Source: Symbiodinium microadriaticum (Eukaryota; Sar; Dinophyceae; Suessiales; Symbiodiniaceae). From it: DNA of 64,000 bases. Position 1 is the stretch's first letter. Every line of letters begins with the position of its first letter. This document shows positions 18,690-29,434 of this stretch, piece by piece. The stretch covers positions 426,455 through 490,454 of the forward strand of contig LSRX01000514.1 in the NCBI GenBank assembly GCA_001939145.1, written 5' to 3'. Position numbers and translations under genes: made by a program. The notes beneath the pieces were generated by a model, which was not told where the DNA came from, did not search any database, and was given only the letters and a program-made list of their open reading frames with translations.

Positions 18690-18795
18690 GCACCCCTAAG
18701 CCCCTAAACCCCTCATCCCTAAACCCTAAACCCTTAAACCCATAAACCCTAAACCGTTAAACACCTCAAACCCTAATCCCCATATTCCCCTAAAC
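18690..18795 (-). repeat. CCCTAAA-type array
   Basis: C-rich block after the gene-like island. Confidence 0.75.
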
Positions 18796-18889
18796 TTCAG
18801 CTAAGACAGGCTTGGCCCCGGGTTCCCTTCGCCGTGGCGGCGACCTACGCGGCAGGATCAGGTGCCTCGAGTTCTGTAGCGCTGAAGGT

Positions 18890-19020
18890 TTACAGGGTTT
18901 ATGGGTTTTTAGGGCCTTCAGGGCTTTTTAGATGTTTTGGGTTTATAGGGTTTAGGGTTTAGAGGGTTTAGGGTTTAGGGTTTATAGGGTTTAGGGGTTT
19001 AGGCTTTCAGCTTCGAGGTG
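18890..19020 (+). repeat. TTTAGGG-type array
   Basis: G-rich block. A smaller one lies at 19198-19260. Confidence 0.75.
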
Positions 19021-19364
19021 TCGCGGTTTAGGAGTTAAGGTATAGGATTTGGAGTTTCAGGTTTTTTGTTCACGGTTTTGGGGATTCGCGGGCATGGAGG
19101 GGGGGGTTGTTTGTAGGTGTAGGTTTGAGTGCCGAGGGGATTCGGGGTTTGTCCTTTAGGCTGAGGGTCGAAGGATGCACAATCTATGGAGCCTTGTTTC
19201 AAGGTCTAGGGTTTAGTATTAGGCTTTGTAGGGTTTAGGCTTTAGGCTTTAGGGTTTGAGGCTCCCGGAACGATTGGTTGGTAGGGTCGAGGCTGTGGTC
19301 TAGGCCCGCGTTGCCTTGGAAGCGACTTAGCGTGCTTTGGGCTTTGGTGCTCTAGAACCCCTTG

Positions 19365-19455
19365 CAGTATGTACTTAAGCCTTAAACGGGCTCCTCCTAC
19401 CTATGTACTTTAAGGCCTAAGCATGGACAAGATGGGTACATGCAGCCCCTGGGTG
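19365..19455 (+). mobile_element. Diverged family E copy
   Basis: Keeps GTATGTACTTAAGCCTTAAA and GATGGGTACATG; ends eroded. Confidence 0.35.
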
Positions 19456-19944
19456 ATGGACGCACACTTCTTGGACTCAGTCAGGTGGTCTTTGGTAGCG
19501 AGCAGCCCCCCAGAGAGCCCAACACCCCCTTAATGAAGGAATATACCTGAAATCATAATATTAAGGCCCGCAGAATCTAAGGTATATTCCTTATTAGAGG
19601 GGTATTGGGCTCTCTGGGTCAGGGTGCAGATGAAGTGGCTTGCAGCTCTTACCAGGCTCGAGCAGACTCAGCAAGCCAAGAGTTTCCCAGAGACTCCAAT
19701 ATCCCTCAATTAGGGAATATACCTTAAATCATACTAGGGTTCCTATTATAATTTAAGGTATGTTCCTGAATTAAGGGATAATGGAGTCTCTGGGTTCACT
19801 ATTACTTTGGCCGAGATCGAGGAGTTGCGAACGGTTGTGCAGGGAGCGATGCGAAAGGTGCAAGGCTTCAGCTTGACGTGGAGGACTCGCGCCACCGAGT
19901 CATCCGAGGGTTCAAGAGCCCCTGAAGCCCCTAACCTGCGATAA
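19440..19944 (+). CDS. 93-codon frame restored across C3 and C4
   Basis: ATG at 19440 to stop at 19942-19944 once C3 (with its 2-bp flank) and C4 (+TT) are removed: 19440-19508, 19621-19685, 19797-19944 (282 nt). Readable: LLGLSQVVFGSEQPRVQMKW over C3, ALTRLEQTQQAKSFTITLA over C4, EIEELRTVVQGAMRKVQGF after. Helical, coiled-coil-like middle. Another frame is also open beyond C4 but hits a stop at C3. Good candidate for a complete small gene; function unknown. Confidence 0.55.
19509..19618 (+). mobile_element. Inverted-repeat element C3
   Basis: Family C, 110 bp. Flanks CC and TC (one mismatch). Confidence 0.75.
19686..19794 (+). mobile_element. Inverted-repeat element C4
   Basis: Family C, 109 bp, flanked by TT at 19684-19685 and 19795-19796. 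Element plus duplication is 111 nt. Confidence 0.8.
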
Positions 19945-20701
19945 GTTCGGTCTTTCACACGTTTGGGATTTGGGAATACTGTCCTAAATCCTAAACCAAC
20001 AGACCAAACCCTAAACCCTAAACCCTAACAAAACAAGCAATCAGACAAGTATGTTTCGATCCCAGTAGTCACTCCTGGGGGCTAAGATACGTTTATGGCT
20101 AAACTGAAGCGTGTATAGTGGGCCTTGCAGGCAGGAGACAGCAAGGTTCTTGAGGGTTCTAATCCGGCTGAATCGGATTTCTACAGGCATCTCAAGTCTT
20201 CTGGATGTACGTAGTTCGTGTGCCTGGGTTTAGGGTTTAGGGTTGTCTGCATTCGTTCTCGTGTCTTCTCGGAGGTGGTGCAGCTCCGGCCAGAATCCCC
20301 GAAGCCTTTTCCCTAAACCCTACCTGGACCCAAAAGATATATATATATATCCCCCAGCCCTAATCATAAAGCCTAAACCTCCACATGCCCGGTGAAGCCC
20401 CGTTTAAAGCTCAACTCTTCATTCAAACAACGAAGCCTTTTCCTTAGAGCTTGAAGCCCAATTTTTTTGAACTTAGGGTTTAAGGCTTTGGAGCTTTGGG
20501 ATGTTTTAAGGACGGGGCGTACTTGGTGAATAGTTTTTGTTTTGTTTTCATGTTGTTGTGGTTCAAGTAGTTTTATGGCTTTTGGCAGTTGGGGTTTGGG
20601 TATTTCTGGTTTTGGGGGTGTCGTGTTGACTTAAAGCTCTCAGGAGGGCTTGGTAATCGTGCATTTAGAGCTTAGGGTTTAGGGCTTAGGCACACTGTGA
20701 C

Positions 20702-20818
20702 ATGGCGTCGGTGACGGTCGCCCGACTGCCTGTCCTGGCGGTAGGAGTACAGACCCATTGGCTTATGCAGACTGCGTGCAGCGTCCCGCAGAAGACACAA
20801 GGACGCTGCAGTATCTAG
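20702..20818 (+). CDS. 38-codon open frame with ATG
   Basis: MASVTVARLPVLAVGVQTHW, then ACSVPQKTQGRCSI and stop. Follows a TTTAGGG block at 20646-20695. Unknown. Confidence 0.35.
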   Translation: MASVTVARLPVLAVGVQTHWLMQTACSVPQKTQGRCSI

Positions 20819-21040
20819 TCTTCCCTGGATGCCGGCTTGATGCCATAATTAACTCGCGATTTGGATGCGGGGGTAGGCCTTGCTGAGACCTGCAGCCCAA
20901 ACAAAAGAAATTTAAAAGACCCCAAAATAAGGAACCCTACCAAGGCAGGTTCTGGTAGGCTCTTGGGCTACTAGGATGTCCGACGTGCTGCTACCCCATG
21001 GTCCCTCAAACCGGGGGGGGGGGGGGGGGGGTGGGGGAGC

Positions 21041-21477
21041 CAACATGGCGAGCTTCAGGAAACAGGGGACACCCTTGAACAGCAGTATCTTCACTGTCGG
21101 CTCTCTGCTTAGATGTACTTCTCAATATTAAGAATCCCGCCAAACTTTTTCAATTTACAGCCCCCTAGACCCTAAACCCTAAACCCCCCAGACGCCAAAC
21201 CTTTTAGGTTCAGGGTTAAACCCCCTAAACCCTAAATCCTAAATCCCCTAAACCCTAAACCCCTTAGGGTTCAGGGTTAAATCTAAACCCTAAACCCTAA
21301 ACCCCAAGCCCTTTCGACAGTGTTCGCCGAGGCTGGGAGCTTTCCGCGCTCGCTGCAGCGAGCCGATTTGGTGGCAATTGGGGGCTTGTCGATTCCTTTT
21401 GGTTTAGGGTTTGGGGTTTAGGGGGGTTTGGACGCTTAGGTTTGAGAGATTCAGAGTTTTAAGGGTTTGGGGCTTAT
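21041..21477 (+). repeat. Direct repeat, copy 1 (437 bp)
   Basis: Appears identical to 21527-21963 (offset 486). Contains CCCTAAA and TTTAGGG blocks. A poly-G run precedes it and an N follows at 21478. Confidence 0.85.
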
Positions 21478-21526
21478 NGGGGGGGGGGGGGGGCAGGGAG
21501 TCACTACTCTGTAGTTCACATGCAAC
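21478..21526. other. N base and poly-G run between the copies
   Basis: N at 21478, about 15 G, then 33 bases absent from the other copy's flank. Looks like an unresolved assembly join. Confidence 0.6.
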
Positions 21527-21963
21527 CAACATGGCGAGCTTCAGGAAACAGGGGACACCCTTGAACAGCAGTATCTTCACTGTCGGCTCTCTGCTTAGAT
21601 GTACTTCTCAATATTAAGAATCCCGCCAAACTTTTTCAATTTACAGCCCCCTAGACCCTAAACCCTAAACCCCCCAGACGCCAAACCTTTTAGGTTCAGG
21701 GTTAAACCCCCTAAACCCTAAATCCTAAATCCCCTAAACCCTAAACCCCTTAGGGTTCAGGGTTAAATCTAAACCCTAAACCCTAAACCCCAAGCCCTTT
21801 CGACAGTGTTCGCCGAGGCTGGGAGCTTTCCGCGCTCGCTGCAGCGAGCCGATTTGGTGGCAATTGGGGGCTTGTCGATTCCTTTTGGTTTAGGGTTTGG
21901 GGTTTAGGGGGGTTTGGACGCTTAGGTTTGAGAGATTCAGAGTTTTAAGGGTTTGGGGCTTAT
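21527..21963 (+). repeat. Direct repeat, copy 2 (437 bp)
   Basis: Copy 2 of 21041-21477. It continues into a longer TTTAGGG array to about 22035. Confidence 0.85.
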
Positions 21964-22506
21964 AGGGTTAATAGGGCTTATAGGGTGTGTAGGGTTTCTA
22001 GGGTTTACAGGGTTTATAGGGGTTTACGGTTTTAGGGTTTGAGGGCTTCAGGATCTAAGGGGTTGGAGTTTAGGGATTTGGTTCCTTTAGGGCAAGCGTT
22101 TAAGTGTCCATTATACGGGTTCTGTAAGAGGGCCTATCGGGGTTGGGGGTTTACAACGTGAGGGGCCTCGATGAGTAAAACAGGGGATCGTTTACGGGTT
22201 CGAGATGGGTTCCATGCGCAAGAAGGATTTTAGGATTTAGGATTCAAGGCGATATAAGGGTGTAGTTAGAGTTAAACAGAGCAATAAGGGGACCAGTTTG
22301 CAGGGTGTTGCTTTTACGGTTTTAGAGCAATGGGTGAGAGAAAAGCGATGTTGGGCTTAAGTCGGGTTTGGGGTGCCCTGTAATTGCCGGCTTTTGAGCC
22401 CAAAGGGTCAAACCCCTGAACCCTAAACCCCTAAACCCCTAAACTTTAAACCCTAATCCCCACGTCAAGAGGGAGTGGCATCCTCCAGGCATGGCCTTCC
22501 AGATGA

Positions 22507-22725
22507 AGGGCCGAAAGACCAGAAGACCCTAGGAAAGGACGGCAAACCCAAAGCCGAGGGCTTGCTGACCTGCGACGGCGAACGATTCTCATCCAGGGAA
22601 CTATAGATTTCGCCACAGTGGTCGTCCTGACCAAGCAGCACAGCTCTGCGGCACGGACTGGAGTGTTGGCGCCTCTAGCATCATGCACACACATGCCGTG
22701 TCTGGCTCGACTCTGGTATGCCTGA
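22507..22725 (+). CDS. 72-codon open island, no ATG
   Basis: Basic start (RKGRQTQSRGLADLRRR), then TILIQGTIDFATVVVLTK and APLASCTHMPCLARLW. Possible donor CTCTG|GTATGC at 22715. A minus-strand frame over the same span is open too, so the strand is uncertain. Confidence 0.35.
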   Translation, partial: RAERPEDPRKGRQTQSRGLADLRRRTILIQGTIDFATVVVLTKQHSSAARTGVLAPLASCTHMPCLARLWYA

Positions 22726-23129
22726 AGTCAGATGGTCTAGGGGCTTCTGGGCGTTCGGATATGCTGCGCTCGGCTGTTGTTTACAGTCGGCACGACGGTG
22801 TGTCGGAAATGGGGGCTAAAGCCAGAACCCAGTGAGTCCCCAACACGCTTGACCCAAAACGCACCTAAACCAAACCCGAAACCCTGAACCCTGGGATTTT
22901 GGAGTCAAGGGTGAGGGGTGCCCTGCAAATTGAGACGCCCTTAACCCTGAGCCCTGAACCCTACTTCTCTGAACTTCTCCTCTTATTCCCTACATCATGA
23001 CTAGGTATGGATTGGGGATGCTTTTTCAACTTCCCTCACACTCATTACTGTGTAATTCAGAGCCCTATAGTTACCAAATAGTTTTGGGGACTCCTGAAAT
23101 CGACACCAAACCTGACGGCCCGAAGCTCT

Positions 23130-23265
23130 CCCTGAACCCTAAAGCCTAAACCCCTACACCCTAAAGCCTAAACCCCTAAACCCTAAAGTACTAAACCCTA
23201 GACCCTAAACCCCTAAACCCTAAAAACCCCTAAACCCTAAACCCTATAAACCCCTCTCCGCACCC
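23130..23265 (-). repeat. CCCTAAA-type array
   Basis: C-rich block. The short island after it reads TKNEEDERSPRPVLGV at 23275-23329. Confidence 0.75.
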
Positions 23266-23360
23266 TCGCGCAGTACGAAGAATGAAGAGGATGAGCGATC
23301 CCCCAGGCCGGTGCTCGGGGTCTGCTGAGGATTTAGGGCTTTTCCGGCTGTATAAGCTTG

Positions 23361-23523
23361 AGAGTTCAAAAGGGGTTTGGGGTTTAGAGTTCAATTGGGT
23401 TTGGGGTTTAGAGCTGAAAAGAGTTTGGGGTTTAGAGCTAAAAAGGGTTTGGGTTTAGGGTCTTAAGTTTTAGGACAAGTACCAGTGTTCAGGTTGAGGG
23501 CTATTAAGGGTTTAGGGTTTAGG
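23361..23523 (+). repeat. TTTAGGG-derived tandem array
   Basis: Four 29-bp units (GAGTTCAAAAGGGGTTTGGGG type), then plain TTTAGGG. Confidence 0.7.
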
Positions 23524-23607
23524 CTTTGCCAGAACCACCAGGTGCCCCTTTGAAAAGGCCCTTCTGGTCCTTGACAGGGGGTATGTCGGCCTAACGAGAT
23601 GGTCCAG
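23524..23607 (+). CDS. Exon with canonical donor
   Basis: Between two TTTAGGG arrays: RCPFEKALLVLDRGYVGLTR, ending exactly at GTCCAG|GTAGTT. The acceptor is probably the TTTAG|G of the array. Unknown protein. Confidence 0.5.
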
Positions 23608-23624
23608 GTAGTTTGGGGGTCTGG

Positions 23625-23790
23625 GTGCTGGTTTGGGTTTAGGGGTGTAGGGGTTTAGGGGTTTAGGGTTTAGGGGTTTAGGGTTTAGGGGTTGAGGGGT
23701 CTAGGGTTTTAGGGTTTAGGGGTTAGGGGTTTAGGGGTTTAGGGGCTTAGGGGCTTAGGGTTTAGGGGTTTGTGCTTTAGGCTTTTGGGT
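23625..23790 (+). repeat. TTTAGGG-type array
   Basis: G-rich block of TTTAGGGG variants. Confidence 0.8.
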
Positions 23791-24110
23791 TGGCTCCCAC
23801 TGGGCCAGTGGCCGCCTCTTTGGCGAAGACCTCTAGCCCCGCTCCCTGATTGGCTGCGATTCACGGTGAACTAAAGGGGCCTTGATAATTAAGATAGGGT
23901 TCCAGGGTATTTATACTATACGTTTTCACAAGGACCCCCAAAATAGTATAGGTAATATTATTTAGGCTTCTATGTTCGGCCACCGGTTGTCGGGTTCATG
24001 AGAAGATGATGAGCAGCGACCCCTCGCGAACCTCTCCGTCAGGAGGATCTCGACTGTCTCCAGTGCCTCTGCGGGCGTGGATGTCTCCTACGAGGCAGGG
24101 TCTAATCCTC

Positions 24111-24165
24111 CAACCCTAACCCTAAACCCTAAAACGGTTTAGGGTTTAGGGTTTAAGGTTTTTTC
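24111..24165. repeat. Inverted telomere-like junction
   Basis: CCCTAAACCCTAAAACGG runs directly into TTTAGGGTTTAGGG. C-rich then G-rich order. Confidence 0.75.
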
Positions 24166-24490
24166 GGGCTTCTTTGCCCGAGATCTTAAGCCCAAGCACC
24201 CTCAGCCAGAAAGCCCTAAAGTCCAAGCCCCAACCCTAAAACCCTGAACCCTCACCCGAAGACCGCGATACGACTAGCCGAAACCCGACTTCGATTAGAC
24301 ACAGTAATTAGTCTTGTAGATTAAGTTAGTATGTGGGAAAGTGTATGAGAAAGTACTTGGACTCTTAGGGCTTTGTGTATGTATGTGTAAACCCGAAACC
24401 GAAGCCTGTTTAGGCTTTGGTTTCGAGGGTTTAGGGTTTCGGATTTGAGGTTGTTTGCTGTATGGCTGGTTTGCTCAGATCGTTTTACAG

Positions 24491-24545
24491 CAGACAAGCC
24501 TGTCAAGTTCAAGACGGAGCTCCTCTTAAAACCAACGGTGCTTAG
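24491..24545 (+). CDS. Short exon-like island
   Basis: Acceptor TTTTACAG| then DKPVKFKTELLLKPTVL, ending at CTTAG|GGTTTG. 55 nt. Confidence 0.4.
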
Positions 24546-24680
24546 GGTTTGAGGAGAGTTTTCTTTGTCACTCTTACCCTCATGCTAAGAACAGCCGAAA
24601 ATCTTCATATAGTATGGTCTTTGGCACCCATAGCCTGAAAAAAGTGAGTCCTTAGAGCCTTAGGTTTAACCCCTCAGTCC

Positions 24681-24788
24681 ATGAACCTCTTGTCCTGGCC
24701 CAGCTTTGTCTGGAGATGCCTTGGACATGCTACACTGAACCCTAACGCTGCGACAGGGATCGGGGCCTTTCCCTATCTACCCTCGTAG
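24681..24788 (+). CDS. 35-codon open frame with ATG
   Basis: MNLLSWPSFVWRCLGHATLN, then ATGIGAFPYLPS and stop. An alternative frame (LVLAQLCLEMPW) is open over the first half. Confidence 0.3.
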   Translation: MNLLSWPSFVWRCLGHATLNPNAATGIGAFPYLPS

Positions 24789-25029
24789 TATGACCCTGTG
24801 GGCTTAGGGTTTACGGTTATGGCTCCCATTAAACCAGACTTTCGAAACCGGTAGCAAAATCTTCGCTTGCATTGAGAGTTCATGTTCCTGGATGTGACTA
24901 TAAGGTTCTGAGTACCCAAAGGAGCGTTATACATCTTCAGCCCTAAAACCTAGACTTCTGCTACCTGCCGAAGCCTTCTAACCAAAAGCAGACCTGAAGA
25001 TAACCGAAATCGCAGCCCCACACTGAACT

Positions 25030-25132
25030 GGGCTCTTGTTAAAGAGTTCAATTTAAGTTAGGATAATACAGAAACCCCGTTATTTACGATCCCTGTTATG
25101 TTAACTTGAATAGAATTCCTGAACAAGAACCC
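25030..25132 (+). mobile_element. Single palindromic element T1
   Basis: 103 bp with long imperfect arms GGGCTCTTGTTAAAGAGTTC / inverse, similar in size to the other families but with no second copy seen here. Confidence 0.5.
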
Positions 25133-25427
25133 GGTTAACAGTCAAGATCTGCAACCGCAAAAGCAGCACCCAAGCCAATACATTCAAAAAGTGCCTTCGA
25201 CTGAAAGTACAAACCTAAGAGCCAACGACTGAAACCCCAAAACCCTCACCCCGCTCAATCATAAATTCCTAGCCCCAATGTACCCCTAAGTTCTCTCAGG
25301 TCATAACCTGTGAACTCCTCGAATTCGTCCGTTCCCTTGCTGACCTTCGGTGTGCTGTTTTTGGGCGTTGGCTACATACAGGCTTACTGTTTAGGGTTTA
25401 GGGTTTAGGGTTTAGGGCAGTACCTAA

Positions 25428-25634
25428 CTGTTAAGTTGCGTAGAGTCTAGTCTAGGGGAAAAGACAGTCGCGGAACAAGAGAGGCGGCCCAGTCGACAAA
25501 GTCGCACGTCTCCACCGCATCGCGGCCCTCGCGGGTGTCCAGGCTCTCGTGTGTTCTGTTGTCTTGTCAAGACTTTTTTGTTGAGAGCTTTGTATTGGGT
25601 TTTACAAGGTTCTGTCATAGTGTGTTGGGGTTGA
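25428..25634 (+). CDS. 68-codon open island, no ATG
   Basis: LGEKTVAEQERRPSRQSRT, then hydrophobic VFCCLVKTFLLRALYWVLQG to a stop. Starts at a TTTAGGG block. The frame also crosses a G/C-rich, Pro/Arg stretch. Unknown. Confidence 0.35.
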   Translation: MLSCVESSLGEKTVAEQERRPSRQSRTSPPHRGPRGCPGSRVFCCLVKTFLLRALYWVLQGSVIVCWG

Positions 25635-25758
25635 CTTAATCAGGTCCTGTGCGCAGCTAGGGGGTTTTCTGGTTAAGGGTATCCTCCAATTCAGTCCGGC
25701 TTTCAGGTGGGTCTGGAAGTACGCTTGACCGTCTAGGTACGGCATACGGGCTGAGTTT

Positions 25759-25957
25759 CCCTGGAGCTCCAAAAAGCCCAAAGTAGGTACTATTTACAGA
25801 CTTTAGACCCCAAAGTAGGTACTATTCCCTAAGGGTCCGTGCACCCTTATAGTATAACTATACTTAGGCCTTAAAGTACTCCCTATATAGGTCCTTAATA
25901 GCCAAAGTATATACTATATGGGCACATGGACCCTCAGGGACTTGTATACCCTGGGCC
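25759..25957 (-). mobile_element. Element A10 split by E4
   Basis: Family A left part 25759-25826; its degraded right part (ACTTGTATACC...) resumes after E4. Confidence 0.55.
25827..25939 (+). mobile_element. Inverted-repeat element E4 nested in A10
   Basis: Family E, 113 bp, ends CCCTAAGGGTCC / CCCTCAGGG. Flanks ATT and ACT match the interrupted A sequence with one change. Confidence 0.65.
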
Positions 25958-25998
25958 CAGTAACTGAGATCCGTAGAGCGTCGGGTGCAGTCTAGAAG

Positions 25999-26075
25999 CC
26001 TAACCCGAAGGGTCCAAAGGACCCAATCATAAGGTACTTTGGTTGCGGATAGTAGTTATCTAGGTTCATATTTGG
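25999..26075 (+). repeat. Dispersed repeat I, copy 2
   Basis: Same core as 14612-14677 (AAAGGACCCAATCATAAGGT). Confidence 0.5.
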
Positions 26076-26637
26076 GAGAGTATATGACTATAAGGTACTT
26101 GGGCCCCTAGGCCAAATGAGTAGTTACAACTAGTGTTCCTCTGGCTTTCTGACTATTCTAAAGTATACTATAGTAAGCACCCAAAACGTAAGCACCCCAA
26201 ACCCTATTCGGTTTCAATTTATTCAGGCCCCTAGCGTAGGCTCAGGTCCAGGGCTGTGGGGTCCAGGATGCTCCGGGGGGGTTCAGGCTTGTAAAACAAG
26301 ACATCTTTCCCTTAGGGTTCCAAGTGTGTCCTAATTCGCCGAGTAGTAAGAGCCCGAAACCCTACACCCGAAACTGCTAAGAGAGACCGGGGCCCCTAAA
26401 CCCTAAAGACTAAATCAGGGCAGGGCAAGGTAGGGAGGGGTAAGGTCGGGTCCCACGCTCCGCCAAAACTAGTCAAACCCCTACCTTGAACCCTTAAACC
26501 CTGCTGAAGTCTAGACCTTCGACCCAAACTTAAACCTTAACCGCAACTCCCCTGATCTGAAACCTACAAGCCCTCCACTCTAAACCTCCCTAAACCTTAA
26601 GCCCCGAATCCTAAATCCTATAATTAGACCCCATAGA

Positions 26638-26746
26638 CCCTGAGACTCCATTATCCCTTAATTCAGGAACATACCTTAAATTATAATAGGACACCTAATA
26701 AGATTTAAGGTGTATTCCTTAATGAATTTGATATTGGAGTCTCTGG
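26638..26746 (+). mobile_element. Inverted-repeat element C5
   Basis: Family C, 109 bp; both ends slightly decayed. Confidence 0.7.
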
Positions 26747-26870
26747 ATCCTTCCGAATCCTGCAACGTCTGAAAACCCGCAAGGATCTCCGGGACCTGGC
26801 CGCCCCCTTCCGCAGAGTCGGCGTACACACTGGAGGCATCGGGTCTTTTGTGACCCTAAAGCCCTACCCA
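26745..26870 (+). CDS. Exon-like island between C5 and B8
   Basis: GSFRILQRLKTRKDLRDLAA, then RRVGVHTGGIGSFVTLKP and a stop inside B8. Basic, helical. Unknown. Confidence 0.45.
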
Positions 26871-26960
26871 TAAGGCCCCTAAGGAATTCCTTTTTTGTGG
26901 TTTATGGTTAGAATCCTATCAGGTAATCCCAAAAAGGAACTACTTAGGGGCCTAGGGGTA
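26865..26960 (+). mobile_element. Inverted-repeat element B8
   Basis: Family B, 96 bp, TA on both sides. Confidence 0.75.
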
Positions 26961-27269
26961 AGCCCTAAACCGTGGGTGTGGGATTGAAAGCTTGGAGTTG
27001 GGATTTGGTTGTCAGTGTTTCGGTGTTTCAGGTCTTCTTGGGTTTGTCGGGTTTGGGCTTAATTTGTTAAACATAATCCCTTGCAAAACTGAAAGTCTAG
27101 ACTTGTTTGGGGCTTATGAACTCAGAAACTAAGATATGTTAGGGTTCGCCCTAAACCCTAAACTCCTCTAGACCCTAAACCCTAAACTCTAAGCCCGAAA
27201 CCCTAAACCACCGTGTTCAAGTTTGGGTTGGGAGTTGGCCTGGGGTTGGCACTTGAGTATGAGGCCCTC

Positions 27270-27380
27270 GACTGGGTTCGGGGTTTTAGGGTTTAGGTGT
27301 TCAATTTAGGCTTTAGTTTAGGGTCTTATATAGGGTTTAGGACTTATAACCCTAAACCCTAAAGCCTTTACCAGGGTTTA
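27270..27380. repeat. Telomere-like arrays, G-rich then C-rich
   Basis: TTTAGG-type units give way to CCCTAAACCCTAAA near 27345, the order expected at fused ends. Confidence 0.6.
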
Positions 27381-27728
27381 GGGCCTAGAATTTCGAGTTC
27401 AGGCTTTAGGGGTTTACACCGGTTTGGGACACCTCGCTGCTCAGGTTCCTGCCATTCCAGAAACCAGCTGAGAATGAGACTGTTTAATGAGGTAAGCACG
27501 GCCTAAACCCTTTAAGCCTAGATGCAGAATTGTCGGTTCGGGGTGTGGGGTTACAAAGTTGCTTCGTTAGGCCCTAACCGCCTGGATAGGCCACGCAATG
27601 ACCAACCCAACACACCCTCTAACGCCGTAAGTTCGATCACCTCAGGATCGCGAGCACCCTCTCTTTGCCCTAAACCCTAAACTTTAAAGCTTTATCCCCG
27701 TGGCGGCTGGTGAATCTGTGCAAGCAGC

Positions 27729-27958
27729 ATCGTGGATGATGGAGGGTCCTGGGATGGCTGCGAGGTCTACGCCTCTATAGAAGGCGGCAGCAGGGCATAC
27801 TCCCCTGCTCTGCTGGAGTCAGGGGGCATGTGCCGCCGCTCTCGAGGTGTTCGCTGAGTTCGGGAAGGTCGCGTGGAAAAACGAGAGCTCTTATCTGACA
27901 CAGCTAGAGAACCTCGAGAAGACGGTGCAGGAGCTCAGCATCGGCTCTCTTATTAGAG
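27729..27958 (+). pseudogene. Coding island with a frameshift
   Basis: First part: SIVDDGGSWDGCEVYASIE, SRAYSPALLESG. After the GGGGG run near 27824 the coding-like frame shifts: AALEVFAEFGKVAWKNESS, TQLENLEKTVQELSIGSL. Ends at a GC donor AGAG|GCTTGA. A homopolymer error or a real frameshift. Confidence 0.45.
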
Positions 27959-28336
27959 GCTTGAATAGGTCGCAATACCATATGCACACCCCGCCACCCT
28001 CTTCATCATCCCTATGTATTCAAGCTTGTCGATCGCCTGTCATAAAGCCGCTTAAAGCTTTACACAGCCTATAAGCCCTACAAAACGCCAGAAGATCCTA
28101 ACTAACTGTTCAAGGTCGGCTCCCTGTCCAAAAGAAGATTTGGTAAGTGGGGTAAACCCCAAACACCAATACCCTAAACTTGAACCCGAAGCCCTAGACC
28201 GCCTTGGAAGGCATTACCTCGGCCAGCGAAGATCGCAGGGCGATGGGTGCCGGCAGGGGCCGTGCTGGACGTCATTCGCTACGTACCGCCAGGCCTGAGG
28301 GAAGGCTCTGGTTGTAATTTCGGGCTCCGCCTTAAG

Positions 28337-28475
28337 GAGTTGTTTAGGGTTTACGGGTTTAGGGGTTTAGGATTTAGGGTTTACGGGTTTAGGATTTAGG
28401 GTTTAGGGTTTAGGACTTAGGGTTTAGGGATTAGGGATTAGGGTTTAGGGTTTAGGGTTTAAGGTTTAGTAAGGC
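28337..28475 (+). repeat. TTTAGGG-type array
   Basis: G-rich block. The island before it (28250-28315) reads GAVLDVIRYVPPGLRE after CCGGCAG|. Confidence 0.75.
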
Positions 28476-28890
28476 TTCGCATAGCATGGAAATTATCTAC
28501 GTAGCAGCGTCTTTGGATCCACAAGTCGCATAAGTATTCAACACAATCAGGGCTTGTTGAGTAGGATTTAGGGTTTAGGGGTTATGTAGGGGGTTGTTCA
28601 TCTGTCATTTATGGGGTGTGAGGACTGCTTGGGTTCGGCTTCGCACGGCTTCAAAAACAAGTAACTCCAGCAGCGAGACCTACCGACAGCACCACAGCCG
28701 CGCTTCTATTGGTTTCTCTTCATGTCATCTACGGCTCTTACAATGCAGCTGCCATAGCCACTTTAATTCTTTTTTCGACGACGATGATGATTGTTGTGAT
28801 GCAGAACATGGTTAGGAGCTGTGCAATTAATGAGGAAGATGAAAATGATGTTGACTGTTACAATCGAGGTCCTTGGGTTTCGATTGATGA

Positions 28891-29321
28891 TGCAGCGGTA
28901 GGCACAAATTACTGACCGCCCGCCCGCCGCAAAGCAAGATATGTTCTAAGTATTTTCCCTGGGGCTCCAAGTATACAAATAGTACCTACTTTGGGGTGTA
29001 AAGTCTGTAAATAGTACCTACTCTGGGCTTTTTGAAGCCCCAGGGTTTTGGCTCCTCTTCAGCAACACGCCGGCAGGTGCGAGCATTGACGAAGCCCCTC
29101 TAGAGTTTGCAGAGACTTTCCTCGCCCGGCTCAGCCGCAAGCGATTCGGGAAAGGAGGCCTGATGTGCTCTGACTCCCCAGAGACTCCATTATCCCTTAA
29201 TTAAGGAATATACCCTAAATTATAATAGGAACCCTAATAAGGTTTAAGGTATACTCCTTAAGTAAGGGATATTGGAGTCTCTGGGTCTGACTCTGACCCC
29301 TACACGCCCGAAACCCTATAA
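28891..29321 (+). CDS. 75-codon frame restored across A11 and C6
   Basis: 28891-28956, 29049-29176 and 29288-29321 (228 nt) give one frame when A11 (+TTT) and C6 (+TC) are removed. Readable: SKYFWLLFSNTPAGASIDEA over A11, LEFAETFLARLSRKRFGKGG, then MCSDSDSDPYTPETL over C6. Assuming a 4-bp duplication for A11 breaks the frame, which supports 3 bp. Unknown family. Confidence 0.55.
28957..29045 (+). mobile_element. Inverted-repeat element A11
   Basis: Family A, 89 bp, flanked by TTT. Confidence 0.8.
29177..29285 (+). mobile_element. Inverted-repeat element C6
   Basis: Family C, 109 bp, flanked by TC at 29175-29176 and 29286-29287. Confidence 0.8.
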
Positions 29322-29434
29322 CCACCCTAATTCCTTAAGCCCGAAACCCCATTGAGATCTGCACCAAGGTCAAAGGAAAAAGCACTAAGCGCCAACCAGA
29401 AACAGAGGGTCCTTGGGGGGGGGGAAGTTTGTAG

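Noticed and set aside
28594..28915. Small membrane protein frames
   Set aside because: Several overlapping frames open, with no splice signal favouring one.
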